Origin: Microcoleus vaginatus HSN003
GTDB lineage: Bacteria; Cyanobacteriota; Cyanobacteriia; Cyanobacteriales; Microcoleaceae
Assembly: GCF_022701255.1 (NCBI RefSeq)
Contig: NZ_CP031705.1
Span: forward strand, 1,563,501-1,627,500
Length of the DNA stretch: 64,000 nucleotides
Reading direction: 5' to 3'
This document shows, piece by piece, positions 17,271-24,970 of the stretch. Position numbers and translations under genes: made by a program. The notes beneath the pieces are model-generated. The model was not told where the DNA came from, made no database searches, and saw only the letters and a list, made by a program, of their open reading frames with translations. Each line of letters starts with the position of its first letter. Position 1 is the stretch's first letter.

Positions 17271-17774
17271 GCGAGCAACTCCTCAAGTAGTTAAAGACAA
17301 TAAAACCAGCCTAATTAGAAACTTAAACCTTACGCAGCAAGAGTTACAGCTAGGCATCTGTTAGGGCTAAATTTGGCTGACAAGTTTTCATACATTTGTA
17401 GTATTGGGAGCAAAGCATTCGTTCCAAGATGCCAACCGTCGATCCCTGGTTTTTCTGCCAATGCTTTGCTGTTGAAAGAGTTAAAAAAGGTAGCTTTTGC
17501 TGCTTTTTGGCACTTGCGACCCATTTCGGGTTCGTGCTTGCAGGGCTGCTCATTGAGAGTTTCATTTACCTTGCTGGATTGTAAAGTCTTATTCATTAAA
17601 TAGCAACTTTTCGCCGGAAAGATTTAATTTTTGGCAATAAATCTTGGCGGTTGTGGATATCGGTTTAATGCCCGATGAATTTATAGAGTAAGAGTTTTGC
17701 CCGAGTTTCGCATCATACTTTAGGTGCTTTTTACCTAAGTTCTGGAGAAGTTAGGCCAGTTGGGTTAGGGCGGG
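17271..17774. other. Upstream region of the GH57 gene, no supported gene
   Basis: Two short overlapping frames on opposite strands (about 17330-17603) exist, but neither has an RBS, a recognisable motif or a convincing composition. The GH57 RBS lies at 17279-17284. The stretch near 17690-17770 borders the decayed restriction-modification island. Confidence 0.5.
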
Positions 17775-17809
17775 GCAGAGTTGCTGCAAATGTACTTTCC
17801 AGAAGAGTT

Positions 17810-18034
17810 TTGACACTGGTGCGGAGTCAAAGGGCAACAAAAAAGCAAGACGGTAAGTGTTATGTTTTAACTCCTGAGAGGTATGTGGGGGCGGAGGCCT
17901 TGGAGGAGGAGGAGGAGAGTTTGGACGAGAAGATGCTGCATTTGACGGCGAAGTTTGAGAGGCAATTTGCCGAGAGTGCCAAGTTAGAGCCGATGATTCA
18001 GGAAAATCTGCCGAGGGTGGGTTCTGGCGGATAG
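17810..18034 (+). pseudogene. Tail fragment of type I restriction-modification methylase subunit (HsdM)
   Basis: The frame codes for the last ~60 residues of an HsdM-type N6-adenine methylase: KCYVLTPERYVGAEALEEEE, then an alpha-helical segment EKMLHLTAKFERQFAESAKLE and a short end. The phrase LTPxRYVGAE is a well-known conserved feature near the HsdM C-terminus. The catalytic part (NPPF motif, SAM-binding region) is absent upstream, so this is a remnant. A DUF1016 remnant begins at its stop codon. Confidence 0.78.
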
Positions 18035-18321
18035 TTCGTCAATTGCTGAAGATTATCATGACTTTTGGCGAGAACTTAAGGAACGTATTGTGCAATATCA
18101 AGTGCGGCCCGTACTTTCTGTTAATCGCGAATTACTGTTGCTTTACTGGCCAATTGGACGGAATATTTTAAACAGGCAACAGCAGCGAGGATGGGGAGCA
18201 AAAGTTATAGACAATTTAGCTGTTGACTTAGAAACAGCTTTTCCTGAAAGGATGTTTGCCGACGATTGAGCAGTTGGAAGCTGAGTTAGAAGCGGTGGAT
18301 GTGGAAATTGAGGAGGAATGA
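18033..18321 (+). pseudogene. Collapsed DUF1016 (YhcG-type) nuclease gene
   Basis: The first frame (18033-18269) reads YHDFWRELKERIVQYQ, then VNRELLLLYWPIGRNIL and RGWGAKVIDNLAVDLETAFP, which is the N-terminal domain of DUF1016/YhcG proteins. It then breaks off. A shift near 18250 gives LPTIEQLEAELEAVDVEIEEE and a stop, which resembles the acidic end of the same family. Together this fits an internal deletion of the PDDEXK nuclease part with a frameshift. Such genes often lie between hsdM and hsdS, as here. The assignment of the tail is less certain than that of the N-terminus. Confidence 0.7.
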
Positions 18322-18359
18322 TAAAATCGGAGAGTGCGAAGTAAAGATAACTATTATGA

Positions 18360-18518
18360 AAAATCTTAGAGCAATCCTTCACCCTAGCTGTAACCCGTGA
18401 TGTTTTGCGACCCAAGGTGCTCTCAGGTGAGATTCGGGTGAAGGATTTAGAGAACCTACCTAGAAATATCAGGAACCCGCACCATCATTTCTCCTATGCA
18501 CCGTCTTTTCAAACTTGA
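18360..18518 (+). pseudogene. Tail fragment of type I specificity subunit (HsdS)
   Basis: The frame reads KILEQSFTLAVTRDVLRPK, then VLSGEIRVKDLENL, which matches the LRDxLLPKLLSGEIRV ending of HsdS specificity subunits. No start codon fits and the two target-recognition domains are missing. It lies after the HsdM and DUF1016 remnants in the usual gene order, which supports the reading of one decayed operon. The 3' part overlaps a small gene on the opposite strand. Confidence 0.75.
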
Positions 18519-18618
18519 TGCCTTCAGGAGGTTTTGGAGGTTTTGGAGGTTCTGGAGGTTCTGGAGGTTTTCTAGAAGTATTAGACTCTTGCTGATCGGC
18601 TGAATTATTATTAGTCAT
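18469..18618 (-). CDS. Short proline-rich protein
   Basis: A 49-aa hydrophilic protein: MTNNNSADQQESNTSRK, then a low-complexity PPEPPEPPKPPKPPEG tract and a basic tail. The start is supported by AAAGGA placed 6-7 bases before ATG. The gene is head-to-head with the next gene, and the two start regions overlap by one CATG. Proteins of this composition often sit beside small membrane proteins in cyanobacteria; the function is unknown. Its 3' end overlaps the hsdS remnant. Confidence 0.5.
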   Translation of the reverse strand: MTNNNSADQQESNTSRKPPEPPEPPKPPKPPEGIKFEKTVHRRNDGAGS

Positions 18619-19150
18619 GGAGGTTCCTTTGAGTAATAACGAATGTAATCCCAATATAACGCTAATTTACGAATACGCGGAGCAGGCATTAAAAGATTTA
18701 GATCAGAGTATCAATAGGCTTAATACAAAACTAGGTGTAGTGCTGGGATTTGATGCAGCTCTAATTCGCTTTTTTTCAAGCTTACCAGATCGTTCGCTTG
18801 CAGTAAATATTGATGCTTTGGATATTTCGTTGGAGTGTAATTTTTGTTTAGTGTTAAAAATTTTAAGTTACCTTGCTTTAATAATTTCTTTGATTTATTG
18901 TTTCTTGGGGTTTAAGCCACAAACAGCAGGGCAAATAATTTTACCAGAAGAATTAATAGAAAAATGTCTTGACATAACAGAGGAAGACTATAGACTCTCA
19001 ATCCTAGAAAATTGGAATCAATCAATCAAGGAATTGGCGAAAAATAGAGACAAAACATCAGATTTGTTTAAAAGGGCTATCGGGGCACTAATATGCGCTG
19101 CTATTTTGTCAGCTATTGACGTAATTTTATCTTCTTTCCTAGTCAAGTAA
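18617..19150 (+). CDS. Two-helix membrane protein of unknown function
   Basis: A 177-aa protein from ATG at 18617, or 173 aa from TTG at 18629, which has GGAGG 5 bases upstream and may be the true start. It has an amphipathic N-terminal region (YAEQALKDLDQSINRLNTKL), a first membrane span near residues 79-97 and a second near 153-174, separated by a charged loop. The layout recalls SLATT-type or Pycsar-effector-type small membrane proteins, but this is only a topological resemblance. It lies in the decayed defence island next to a proline-rich partner. Confidence 0.65.
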   Translation: MEVPLSNNECNPNITLIYEYAEQALKDLDQSINRLNTKLGVVLGFDAALIRFFSSLPDRSLAVNIDALDISLECNFCLVLKILSYLALIISLIYCFLGFKPQTAGQIILPEELIEKCLDITEEDYRLSILENWNQSIKELAKNRDKTSDLFKRAIGALICAAILSAIDVILSSFLVK

Positions 19151-19178
19151 ACTACTAAAATAGAGAGAGGATTAATTA

Positions 19179-19676
19179 AGGGACATCAACCAACAAAAAT
19201 AACAATTCTGCAACATCTACCTGCAATCCGTTACCACTGTTGCAGGCTATTCCCTCTGCAAACTATTCGTAGACGATGATAGCGTAGACTGGCGAGTAGC
19301 TGCGAAAGGCGGGACAGGCCCCATTAGAGCACCTCGCTTAGAATTGCAGTTAAAATCTACATCAAGAGATATCCAAGACGATAACTCCATCCGCTACCCC
19401 CTCAAGCTCAAAAACTACGACGACTTAAGAATGGATAACTTCGCCATTCCCCGAATTTTAGTTGTCGTTTTAATCCCCGAAACACCCGAAGACTGGTTAA
19501 CGCAGTCCGAAACAGAACTCTGCATCAGAAACTGCGGATATTGGGGTTCGCTGCGGGGAAAGCCAAAAACACAAAACACAAACGCTGTCACCGTCGCCAT
19601 CCCCAGAACCAACCAATTTACAGTCGCCGCCCTTCAGTCAATTATGGAGGGAATTAGCCAAGGAGTTCAACCATGA
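19179..19676 (+). pseudogene. DUF4365 protein with lost start codon and early stop
   Basis: The frame from 19203 on reads QFCNIYLQSVTTVAGYSL, VDDDSVDWRVAAK, LELQLKSTSR, LKLKNYDDLR, IPRILVVVLIPE and a conserved ending, which together match DUF4365 (PD-(D/E)XK-like fold; the D..LQLK motif is visible). The first codons read DINQQK followed by TAA at 19200-19202, where related proteins carry a further residue. Before them, AGAGAGAGG (19162-19170) is spaced correctly for a start codon, but the codon at 19179 is AGG, not ATG. So both the start and codon 8 appear mutated. An internal TTG start at 19344 would leave 110 residues lacking the N-terminal third. Confidence 0.75.
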
Positions 19677-20215
19677 AAGCCACCGTAAAAGATAGCCAAA
19701 CTCTCGAAACAATCGAGCTAAATCAACTGAGAAATTACTTACAAACTCACGGCTGGCATGAAGACCAACCTTTTTTAGATAATGCCACACTTTGGCACAA
19801 ACCGACAGCCGATGCAGAAGAATTTGAAATATTGCTACCTAACCGGGAACACCTGGGAGATTATGCAGCCCGCATCCGCGAGGCAATCCAAACCCTAGAA
19901 AACGCAGAAAATCGCCCTCAAATTGAAATTTTAAGCGAACTACTTACCAGCATTCCCAACACGATTATTCAGGGAATTGTTATGCAAATTCACACCCCAA
20001 ATACCCAAAAATTAAGTGGCGAAATTACTCTCCTCGGCCTTGTAGCTGACAAATTGCGGAAAATTCAAACTGCACTCGCAGACAAAGATTACATCCTAGC
20101 GATTAAAGCTTATCAAGAACGCTTACCGATTCTCTGTAGCGGTGACTTAATCAAAGACAACAACGCCTTCATCCTCAAAAACCCCCACAACTTAACTCTC
20201 GATGAATTGTGGTAA
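19673..20215 (+). CDS. Uncharacterised partner protein of the DUF4365 gene
   Basis: A 180-aa soluble protein whose ATG overlaps the stop codon of the DUF4365 pseudogene (ATGA), the typical sign of translational coupling. It begins MKATVKDSQTLETIELNQL and contains EFEILLPNREHLGDYAARI, a hydrophobic SIPNTIIQGIVMQI strand region and a C-terminal LKNPHNLTLDELW. I recall the same pair in other cyanobacteria, but no function is established. The protein is intact although its partner is broken. Possible roles are antitoxin, regulator or nuclease partner; all are inference. Confidence 0.7.
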   Translation: MKATVKDSQTLETIELNQLRNYLQTHGWHEDQPFLDNATLWHKPTADAEEFEILLPNREHLGDYAARIREAIQTLENAENRPQIEILSELLTSIPNTIIQGIVMQIHTPNTQKLSGEITLLGLVADKLRKIQTALADKDYILAIKAYQERLPILCSGDLIKDNNAFILKNPHNLTLDELW

Positions 20216-20242
20216 AACTAACAGATTTTGTCGAAATCTATA

Positions 20243-21058
20243 TTAAACACCTTCCAAACAAATATCCAGTTCCCTAGCAAAGGCCTCTGGCGCATCCAGC
20301 ATCAGCCAGTGTCCAGTATCGGGGATCGTAGTTGTCGTCAGTGTGGGACGGAGGATGTGGAGGCTGAAGGGAAAAGTGTTTGAGGAAGCAATAATGGCGT
20401 GGGCCCGTGTTCCAGGGGCTGCTAGGTAGCGATCGAGAGCATCAACTGCTTCAAAGGCAAACATCCCGCGATACATTCCACACAGGCAATCCTGTGGAGT
20501 CGCCGCCAAGCAAGCGAGAATCCGATCGCGCGTATGGGTCGTGCTTCCTGTCAGCGCCTCGTTGAAACTGGTTTCCACAGCAGCCCGCCAATCCTCCGTC
20601 TCCAGAGCCCTCTGGTAGGGGACGATGCGTGCCTCGTACATCTGTGCAGGCACCTTGGTAAAATCTCCAGGTGAGTCTGCCAGGATCAACTGCGCGATGC
20701 GGTGCGGTGCGCTGGCTGCTGTGGCGAGGGCAATACAAGCACCGAAACTGTGCCCGACGATCGCCACTCGATCGAGTCCCAGCCCATCCAGTACCGCGAA
20801 AACATCCGCTGCACAGGAGGCGGGCGCATAGTTGCCGTCCTCCGGCGGTGCGGAATCACCGTGTCCCCGCACGTCAAGGGCGATCGCGCGTCGGGTACGG
20901 GCGACACGGGCAAGCTGTGCCTCCCAAATGCTCGCAGAAACCGCCATACCGTGCACGAACACCACCGGCAGCGACTCGGACTCCCCAGCGGTGACAGGGG
21001 GGCTGGCTTCGATGATGTGAATAGTGCCGATCGGTCCTTTGATAGTTGTCGATCGCAT
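20243..21058 (-). CDS. Alpha/beta hydrolase
   Basis: A 271-aa hydrolase: VVFVHGMAVSASIW (oxyanion region), LDVRGHGDS, the nucleophile elbow IVGHSFGACIAL (catalytic Ser) and TIPDTGHWLMLD (catalytic His). The substrate is unknown. ATG at 21058 is chosen because AGGAG lies 9-11 bases upstream; a start at 21094 would overlap the preceding gene. It lies 32 bases behind the FAD monooxygenase gene on the same strand, so the two form a pair. The gene is visibly richer in G and C than its neighbours, including its partner, which suggests a different origin. Confidence 0.85.
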   Translation of the reverse strand: MRSTTIKGPIGTIHIIEASPPVTAGESESLPVVFVHGMAVSASIWEAQLARVARTRRAIALDVRGHGDSAPPEDGNYAPASCAADVFAVLDGLGLDRVAIVGHSFGACIALATAASAPHRIAQLILADSPGDFTKVPAQMYEARIVPYQRALETEDWRAAVETSFNEALTGSTTHTRDRILACLAATPQDCLCGMYRGMFAFEAVDALDRYLAAPGTRAHAIIASSNTFPFSLHILRPTLTTTTIPDTGHWLMLDAPEAFARELDICLEGV

Positions 21059-21090
21059 ACAATTTTCTCCTAATTGTGAATTTCCTTTTT

Positions 21091-22296
21091 TCACACAACC
21101 AATTTTACCTCTGTTACTCCTTGGCGCAATTCATACTGTCCTTTTACCCAAAATTGTTTAATTTTTTCACCCAAAAACGGAGCAATTTGCATCATCAATA
21201 AACGCAATAATCCATTTTTTCGCAGTTGTTCACCTTTCCACGCTTCTTGTGCTTGCAGTTGTTGGGCGCGAATAATTTCTGGTTCGCGTTCTGCCTGAAT
21301 CCGCGATAATGCTAAGTCAATATCCTCGTAATTAGCCCCTGCTTTCAATAAAGGTACAAGGTGATTGGCGGCAACAATTACATCACGTAAAGCCATGTTA
21401 ATTCCTTGAGCGCGAACCGGAGACATGGGATGTGCAGCATCCCCCAAAAGTATGATTCCTGGTCGATGCCAGCGCGGACAGCGACCAACCACAACAGATA
21501 ATCGCATCGGAGATTCGATCGTATCGGCACAGTTGCGGAAATGTTCTGCCATCCACGCAGGCGATCGCGATGCGAAAGTTTCTGCCCAGTCTGTGTGTTT
21601 CCAGTCAGTTTGATCGTCTGCCGATAGCACCCAAGCCAGATGAAGTTTTCCTGATTCTGCCCCATGAAAGACACTGAATCCGCTACCGCCATTCAGGATG
21701 GAATAAAATACATTATCCCCCACAAACCGAGGATGAGCAGCCAGTTTAAACCACAGAACATCTATACTATTCTGCTGTTTTACTAACTCTAATTCTGCAC
21801 GTTGTCGTACAACCGAGTTTCTACCATCTGTACCAATCACAAGTGCAGCAGGAATTTCTCGCCCATCTCCTAGCTTTACACCCGCAATGCGATCGTTGCT
21901 GTAGAGTAAATCTTTTACGGGAACACCTGGGATAAATTCAAACTCTGGATGCAATTGAGCTTCTGAAATTAGTGTTTCTAGCAAAGGCGGTTGCGATACC
22001 AGTGTACAAGGTTGATTTGACCCCATTGGCTCATCAACTCGAAATAGTTGTCGATCGCCCAAAATAAACTCCCAGGCATCAATTTGTCGGTGTGGAACAC
22101 GTTCTAACATTGAGGATAAGCCCATTTGCTCGATCGCATCCAATCCGCTCGGCATTAACCCTTCACCGCGAAACACTCGGTAGGAATCTTTTGCCGCCTC
22201 AACCAAGGTTACGGCAATACCTCGTTTGACCAGCAGCAAGGCAAGTGCCGCACCAGTTGGCCCCGCTCCCACAATTACAACTTGCGTCATTCCCAT
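21091..22296 (-). CDS. FAD-dependent monooxygenase
   Basis: A 401-aa aromatic-hydroxylase-type flavoprotein: N-terminal Rossmann motif VVIVGAGPTGAALALLL, the FRGEGLMPSG segment, VIGTDGRNSVVR (DG motif) and ILLGDAAHPMSPVRAQGINMAL (GD motif). It would use NAD(P)H and O2 to hydroxylate an unknown substrate. Start is MGMTQVV at 22296 or MTQVV at 22290. It is followed by the alpha/beta hydrolase gene; together they could form a short degradative or tailoring step, an inference from adjacency only. Confidence 0.87.
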   Translation of the reverse strand: MGMTQVVIVGAGPTGAALALLLVKRGIAVTLVEAAKDSYRVFRGEGLMPSGLDAIEQMGLSSMLERVPHRQIDAWEFILGDRQLFRVDEPMGSNQPCTLVSQPPLLETLISEAQLHPEFEFIPGVPVKDLLYSNDRIAGVKLGDGREIPAALVIGTDGRNSVVRQRAELELVKQQNSIDVLWFKLAAHPRFVGDNVFYSILNGGSGFSVFHGAESGKLHLAWVLSADDQTDWKHTDWAETFASRSPAWMAEHFRNCADTIESPMRLSVVVGRCPRWHRPGIILLGDAAHPMSPVRAQGINMALRDVIVAANHLVPLLKAGANYEDIDLALSRIQAEREPEIIRAQQLQAQEAWKGEQLRKNGLLRLLMMQIAPFLGEKIKQFWVKGQYELRQGVTEVKLVV

Positions 22297-22717
22297 TCCC
22301 CATTGCTTTTTAATGTATATCCCAGCTTAATTTCCATCCTAAGAGATAAAGCACGGCCCGCAACTCTTTACCCACTTTTGCTGGCAACTATTTTACTAAG
22401 TAAATTAATCTAATTCAACGTAAAATTATCTCGCTGTTATATCACCGACTTCTTTAAAAATTCGGGGCTTGGGGTGTTCTGTTTTACATTAGGAATAAAA
22501 CAGCATTTGCTAAATATTGCGGTTGTCCGATGCGTCTCGATCAAACGAAGAATGTGTGGCATAGCTCGTGAAGTACAGGTATCGCAGGCTGCCTCAAAGC
22601 TCGATCGCCCGATCGCCCACCCCCAGCTTTAAGCCCACACCCAAATATCGAACCCTCCCCCTTTCTTAAACTTTGTGGCAGGCTATGATTGACGGTTGGC
22701 AGCTTTTGAGAATCTAA
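22297..22717. other. Intergenic region between divergent genes
   Basis: No gene is supported in these 421 bases. It holds the promoters of two divergent genes and paired HIP1-like motifs near 22600-22612 (TCGATCGCCCGATCGCCC). No clear promoter hexamers stand out. Confidence 0.5.
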
Positions 22718-23839
22718 ATGCTAAACACAAATACAATAATTTCCAGTCTGCTGTTATTTATCCCGGTTTCCATCGCCGGACACTTTCTCGGCTGGGAATC
22801 CTCCACAATCTTCATCACCTCGGCTTTAGCTATCATCCCCCTAGCCGCCTGGATGGGGACAGCCACCGAAGAAATCGCCGTCGTCCTCGGCGCCAACTTG
22901 GGGGGTTTGCTGAACGCTACCTTCGGAAATGCCACGGAACTGATTATCGGCATCGTCGCCCTCAACGCCGGACTAATAGATGTTGTCAAGGCCAGCATCA
23001 CCGGTTCAATTATGAGCAACCTGCTGCTGGTGATGGGATTTGCAATGCTGCTGGGCGGCTTGCGCTACAAAGAACAAGATTTTCAGCCGACAGTCGCCCG
23101 CTTGAACGCTTCAGCGATGAACTTAGCGGTGATTGCCATTTTGGTGCCGACGGCAGTTAATGCCACCTCTATTGGCATCCCTCCCGAAACTATGCAGAAC
23201 CTCTCTAGCGCTGTTGCTGTAGTCCTGATTATCGTCTACGTGCTGACGCTGCTGTTTTCGATGAAAACCCACAGTTATCTGTACGATGCAGGGGTGGCAG
23301 AAATAGGAATGCTTGAAGAATTAGCCGAAAGTAACTTAGCACCAGACAGTCCAGACCACAAAGTCAATCTGCCGCTGTGGATTGGGGTGCTGTTGGCCTG
23401 TACCCTGATGGTAGCTGTCGAGTCAGAACTGCTGGTGGGTACTCTGGAAGAAGCGACGGCGCGTTTGGGGCTGACATCATTGTTTACCGGGGTGATTTTA
23501 GTGCCGATTATTGGCAATGCGGCCGAACATACGACGGCGGTGACGGTGGCGATGAAAAATAAAATGGATTTGTCGGTTTCTGTGGCCGTGGGTTCGAGTT
23601 TGCAAATTGCTTTGTTTGTTGCCCCGGTGTTGGTTTTGGCAGGTTTTGTCTTGGGCAAACCGATGGACTTGAATTTCAACCCGTTTGAACTTGTAGCGGT
23701 TGCGGTGTCGGTGCTGATCGCCAATTCTATCAGTTCTGACGGCAACTCTAACTGGCTCGAAGGTACTTTGCTGTTGGCAGCTTATACGGTTTTGGCGCTG
23801 GCGTTCTACTTCCATCCGGTAATTGAGGGACTTGTTTAA
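22718..23839 (+). CDS. cax: Calcium/proton exchanger
   Basis: A 373-aa integral membrane antiporter with about 11 hydrophobic segments. It has the two characteristic repeats of the CaCA superfamily: GNATELIIGIVAL (near residue 70) and GNAAEHTTAVTVAMKNKMD (near residue 267), which form the cation site. An acidic loop (EIGMLEELAESN) separates the halves, as in CAX proteins. It should expel Ca2+ in exchange for H+ or Na+. It stands alone on its strand. Confidence 0.92.
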   Translation: MLNTNTIISSLLLFIPVSIAGHFLGWESSTIFITSALAIIPLAAWMGTATEEIAVVLGANLGGLLNATFGNATELIIGIVALNAGLIDVVKASITGSIMSNLLLVMGFAMLLGGLRYKEQDFQPTVARLNASAMNLAVIAILVPTAVNATSIGIPPETMQNLSSAVAVVLIIVYVLTLLFSMKTHSYLYDAGVAEIGMLEELAESNLAPDSPDHKVNLPLWIGVLLACTLMVAVESELLVGTLEEATARLGLTSLFTGVILVPIIGNAAEHTTAVTVAMKNKMDLSVSVAVGSSLQIALFVAPVLVLAGFVLGKPMDLNFNPFELVAVAVSVLIANSISSDGNSNWLEGTLLLAAYTVLALAFYFHPVIEGLV

Positions 23840-24146
23840 AAGGCTTTCTTATCGGGAAGGAAGAGGGAAGAGGGAAGAGGGAAGAAGGTATTCAGCAGAA
23901 GGCGGGTTTTCCCACTTCCCTTTTCCACTCGCCCACTCGCCCACTCTCACTTCTTTCTTCGAGAGTGGTGGTTGCGATCGTACAATTGGAATCTGGCTGC
24001 TCTGGGTTATTAGTTCTGGTCTTTTTGTAAATTATCTGCTGTCATCAGGGATTTTTGACATTGATCGGCTGTGACAAAGAACAGAACCTTTGGCCTCAAC
24101 CCGATCGTTAGATCGCAGTGCCACTGGTTATAGAAAAAGAGGGGAT
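23840..24146. other. Intergenic region with GGAAGAG tandem repeats
   Basis: No gene is supported. It contains about four tandem GGGAAGA heptamers (23860-23887) and an 8-base tandem CCACTCGC tract (23927-23946), both STRR-like. Confidence 0.6.
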
Positions 24147-24186
24147 GCTGAAGTCAAGCGAGACTAAAGCCTCGCTTGACTTCAGC
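24147..24186. repeat. Perfect 16-bp hairpin
   Basis: GCTGAAGTCAAGCGAG (24147-24162) and its exact reverse complement (24171-24186) flank an 8-base loop. There is no T-run behind it, so it is not a typical terminator. It lies just before the structured RNA candidate and could mark an element end. Confidence 0.8.
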
Positions 24187-24194
24187 GACGCTGC

Positions 24195-24535
24195 AAGATT
24201 TCAATCAAGAGTGCTCATGAGTTTTGTACTAGGTGTGCTACGATCGTCATAAGTTGAAAATCGAGTAGAACTAGACAACGTAAAAACTTAACTAGATTGT
24301 TAAGTACCTAGTCACACAAAGACGGTGTTGCCGTCTAGGAAAACTCGTATTTGAACAAAAACCGAACTAGATAAAAAGGACTACTCAAATACGGTATGCC
24401 CTACCAAAATTAACGCTCTTAGAGAAGACACCTCTACTTTGGCTGGAGTAATCCTATCAAGGCAAGTGAGGCAAGCTGAACCAAAAATCTCAGTCACCAA
24501 GAGTGCACAGAGGTTAATCTAATCGCTTAATACTT
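24195..24535 (+). ncRNA. Candidate structured RNA, HEARO/omega-RNA-like, without protein gene
   Basis: No coding frame exists, yet the stretch folds well on paper: CGAGT (24262-24266) pairs with ACTCG (24343-24347) and encloses a stem ACTAG/CTAGT (24270-24274 with 24308-24312) with an inner 7-bp stem ACTTAAC/GTTAAGT (24286-24292 with 24299-24305), beside a GACGG/CCGTC hairpin (24321-24335). Further on CCAAA (24404-24408) pairs with TTTGG (24438-24442) around AGAG/CTCT (24421-24424 with 24432-24435). The segments GACGGTGTTGCCGTC and CTTTGGCTGGAGTAATCC fit my memory of HEARO RNAs, the guide RNAs of IscB/IsrB proteins that are common in cyanobacteria. The identity needs a covariance-model match; strand is inferred from that resemblance. 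Confidence 0.5.
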
Positions 24536-24970
24536 TATTAAACTTGCTCATAGCGAATTATGGTCAGCCTATTGACAGAGGCACAGTTATGTGCAACATT
24601 CTCAGAATAATGACGAAAATCGGCAGCAAAAATTTTCTGGGAGAGTAAACGACGGTTGATTTAAAACTGACCAGCCTATAAAAAGGTCGAACGGGATACC
24701 ACGATTCGTTAAATTGGTTGAAAATAATGGTTAAACAATGGCTAAAAGCTTCCACAATAATAAATAGTTGTACAGACTGGAAAAATAGGGTGCTGCTCCA
24801 CCCGAATTTACGCCTGTGGACAAGTAAGAGCCGACTCCCTTGGCAGAAGCAGGAATCAGACCCTCTAGAAAATACTTCTAGTTGAATGGTGAAGCAAAAA
24901 TAAGCTTAGCCAAAGTTTTGTATAGCAGTGTCAAAGTAAAACTTGATAGAGCAACCTCAATCAGGGTTAT
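24536..24970. other. Non-coding stretch before the kinase gene
   Basis: No convincing gene. If the preceding RNA is a HEARO element, the IscB/IsrB gene expected here is missing: no VFVLDTNKxPL-like start, RuvC or HNH motif was found. A segment GAGCCGACTCCCTTGGCAG (24827-24845) with CTAGAAAATACTTCTAG (24864-24880, a small hairpin) resembles the right ends of some IS200/IS605-group elements, which is tentative. Confidence 0.4.

Noticed and set aside
17330..17603. Two overlapping frames (88 and 76 codons) on opposite strands upstream of the GH57 gene
   Set aside because: Neither has an RBS, recognisable motif or conserved look, and they exclude each other.
24195..24535. Group II intron, tmRNA or RNase P RNA as identity of the structured region
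   Set aside because: No domain V sequence, no tmRNA tag or tRNA-like end and no conserved RNase P core were found.
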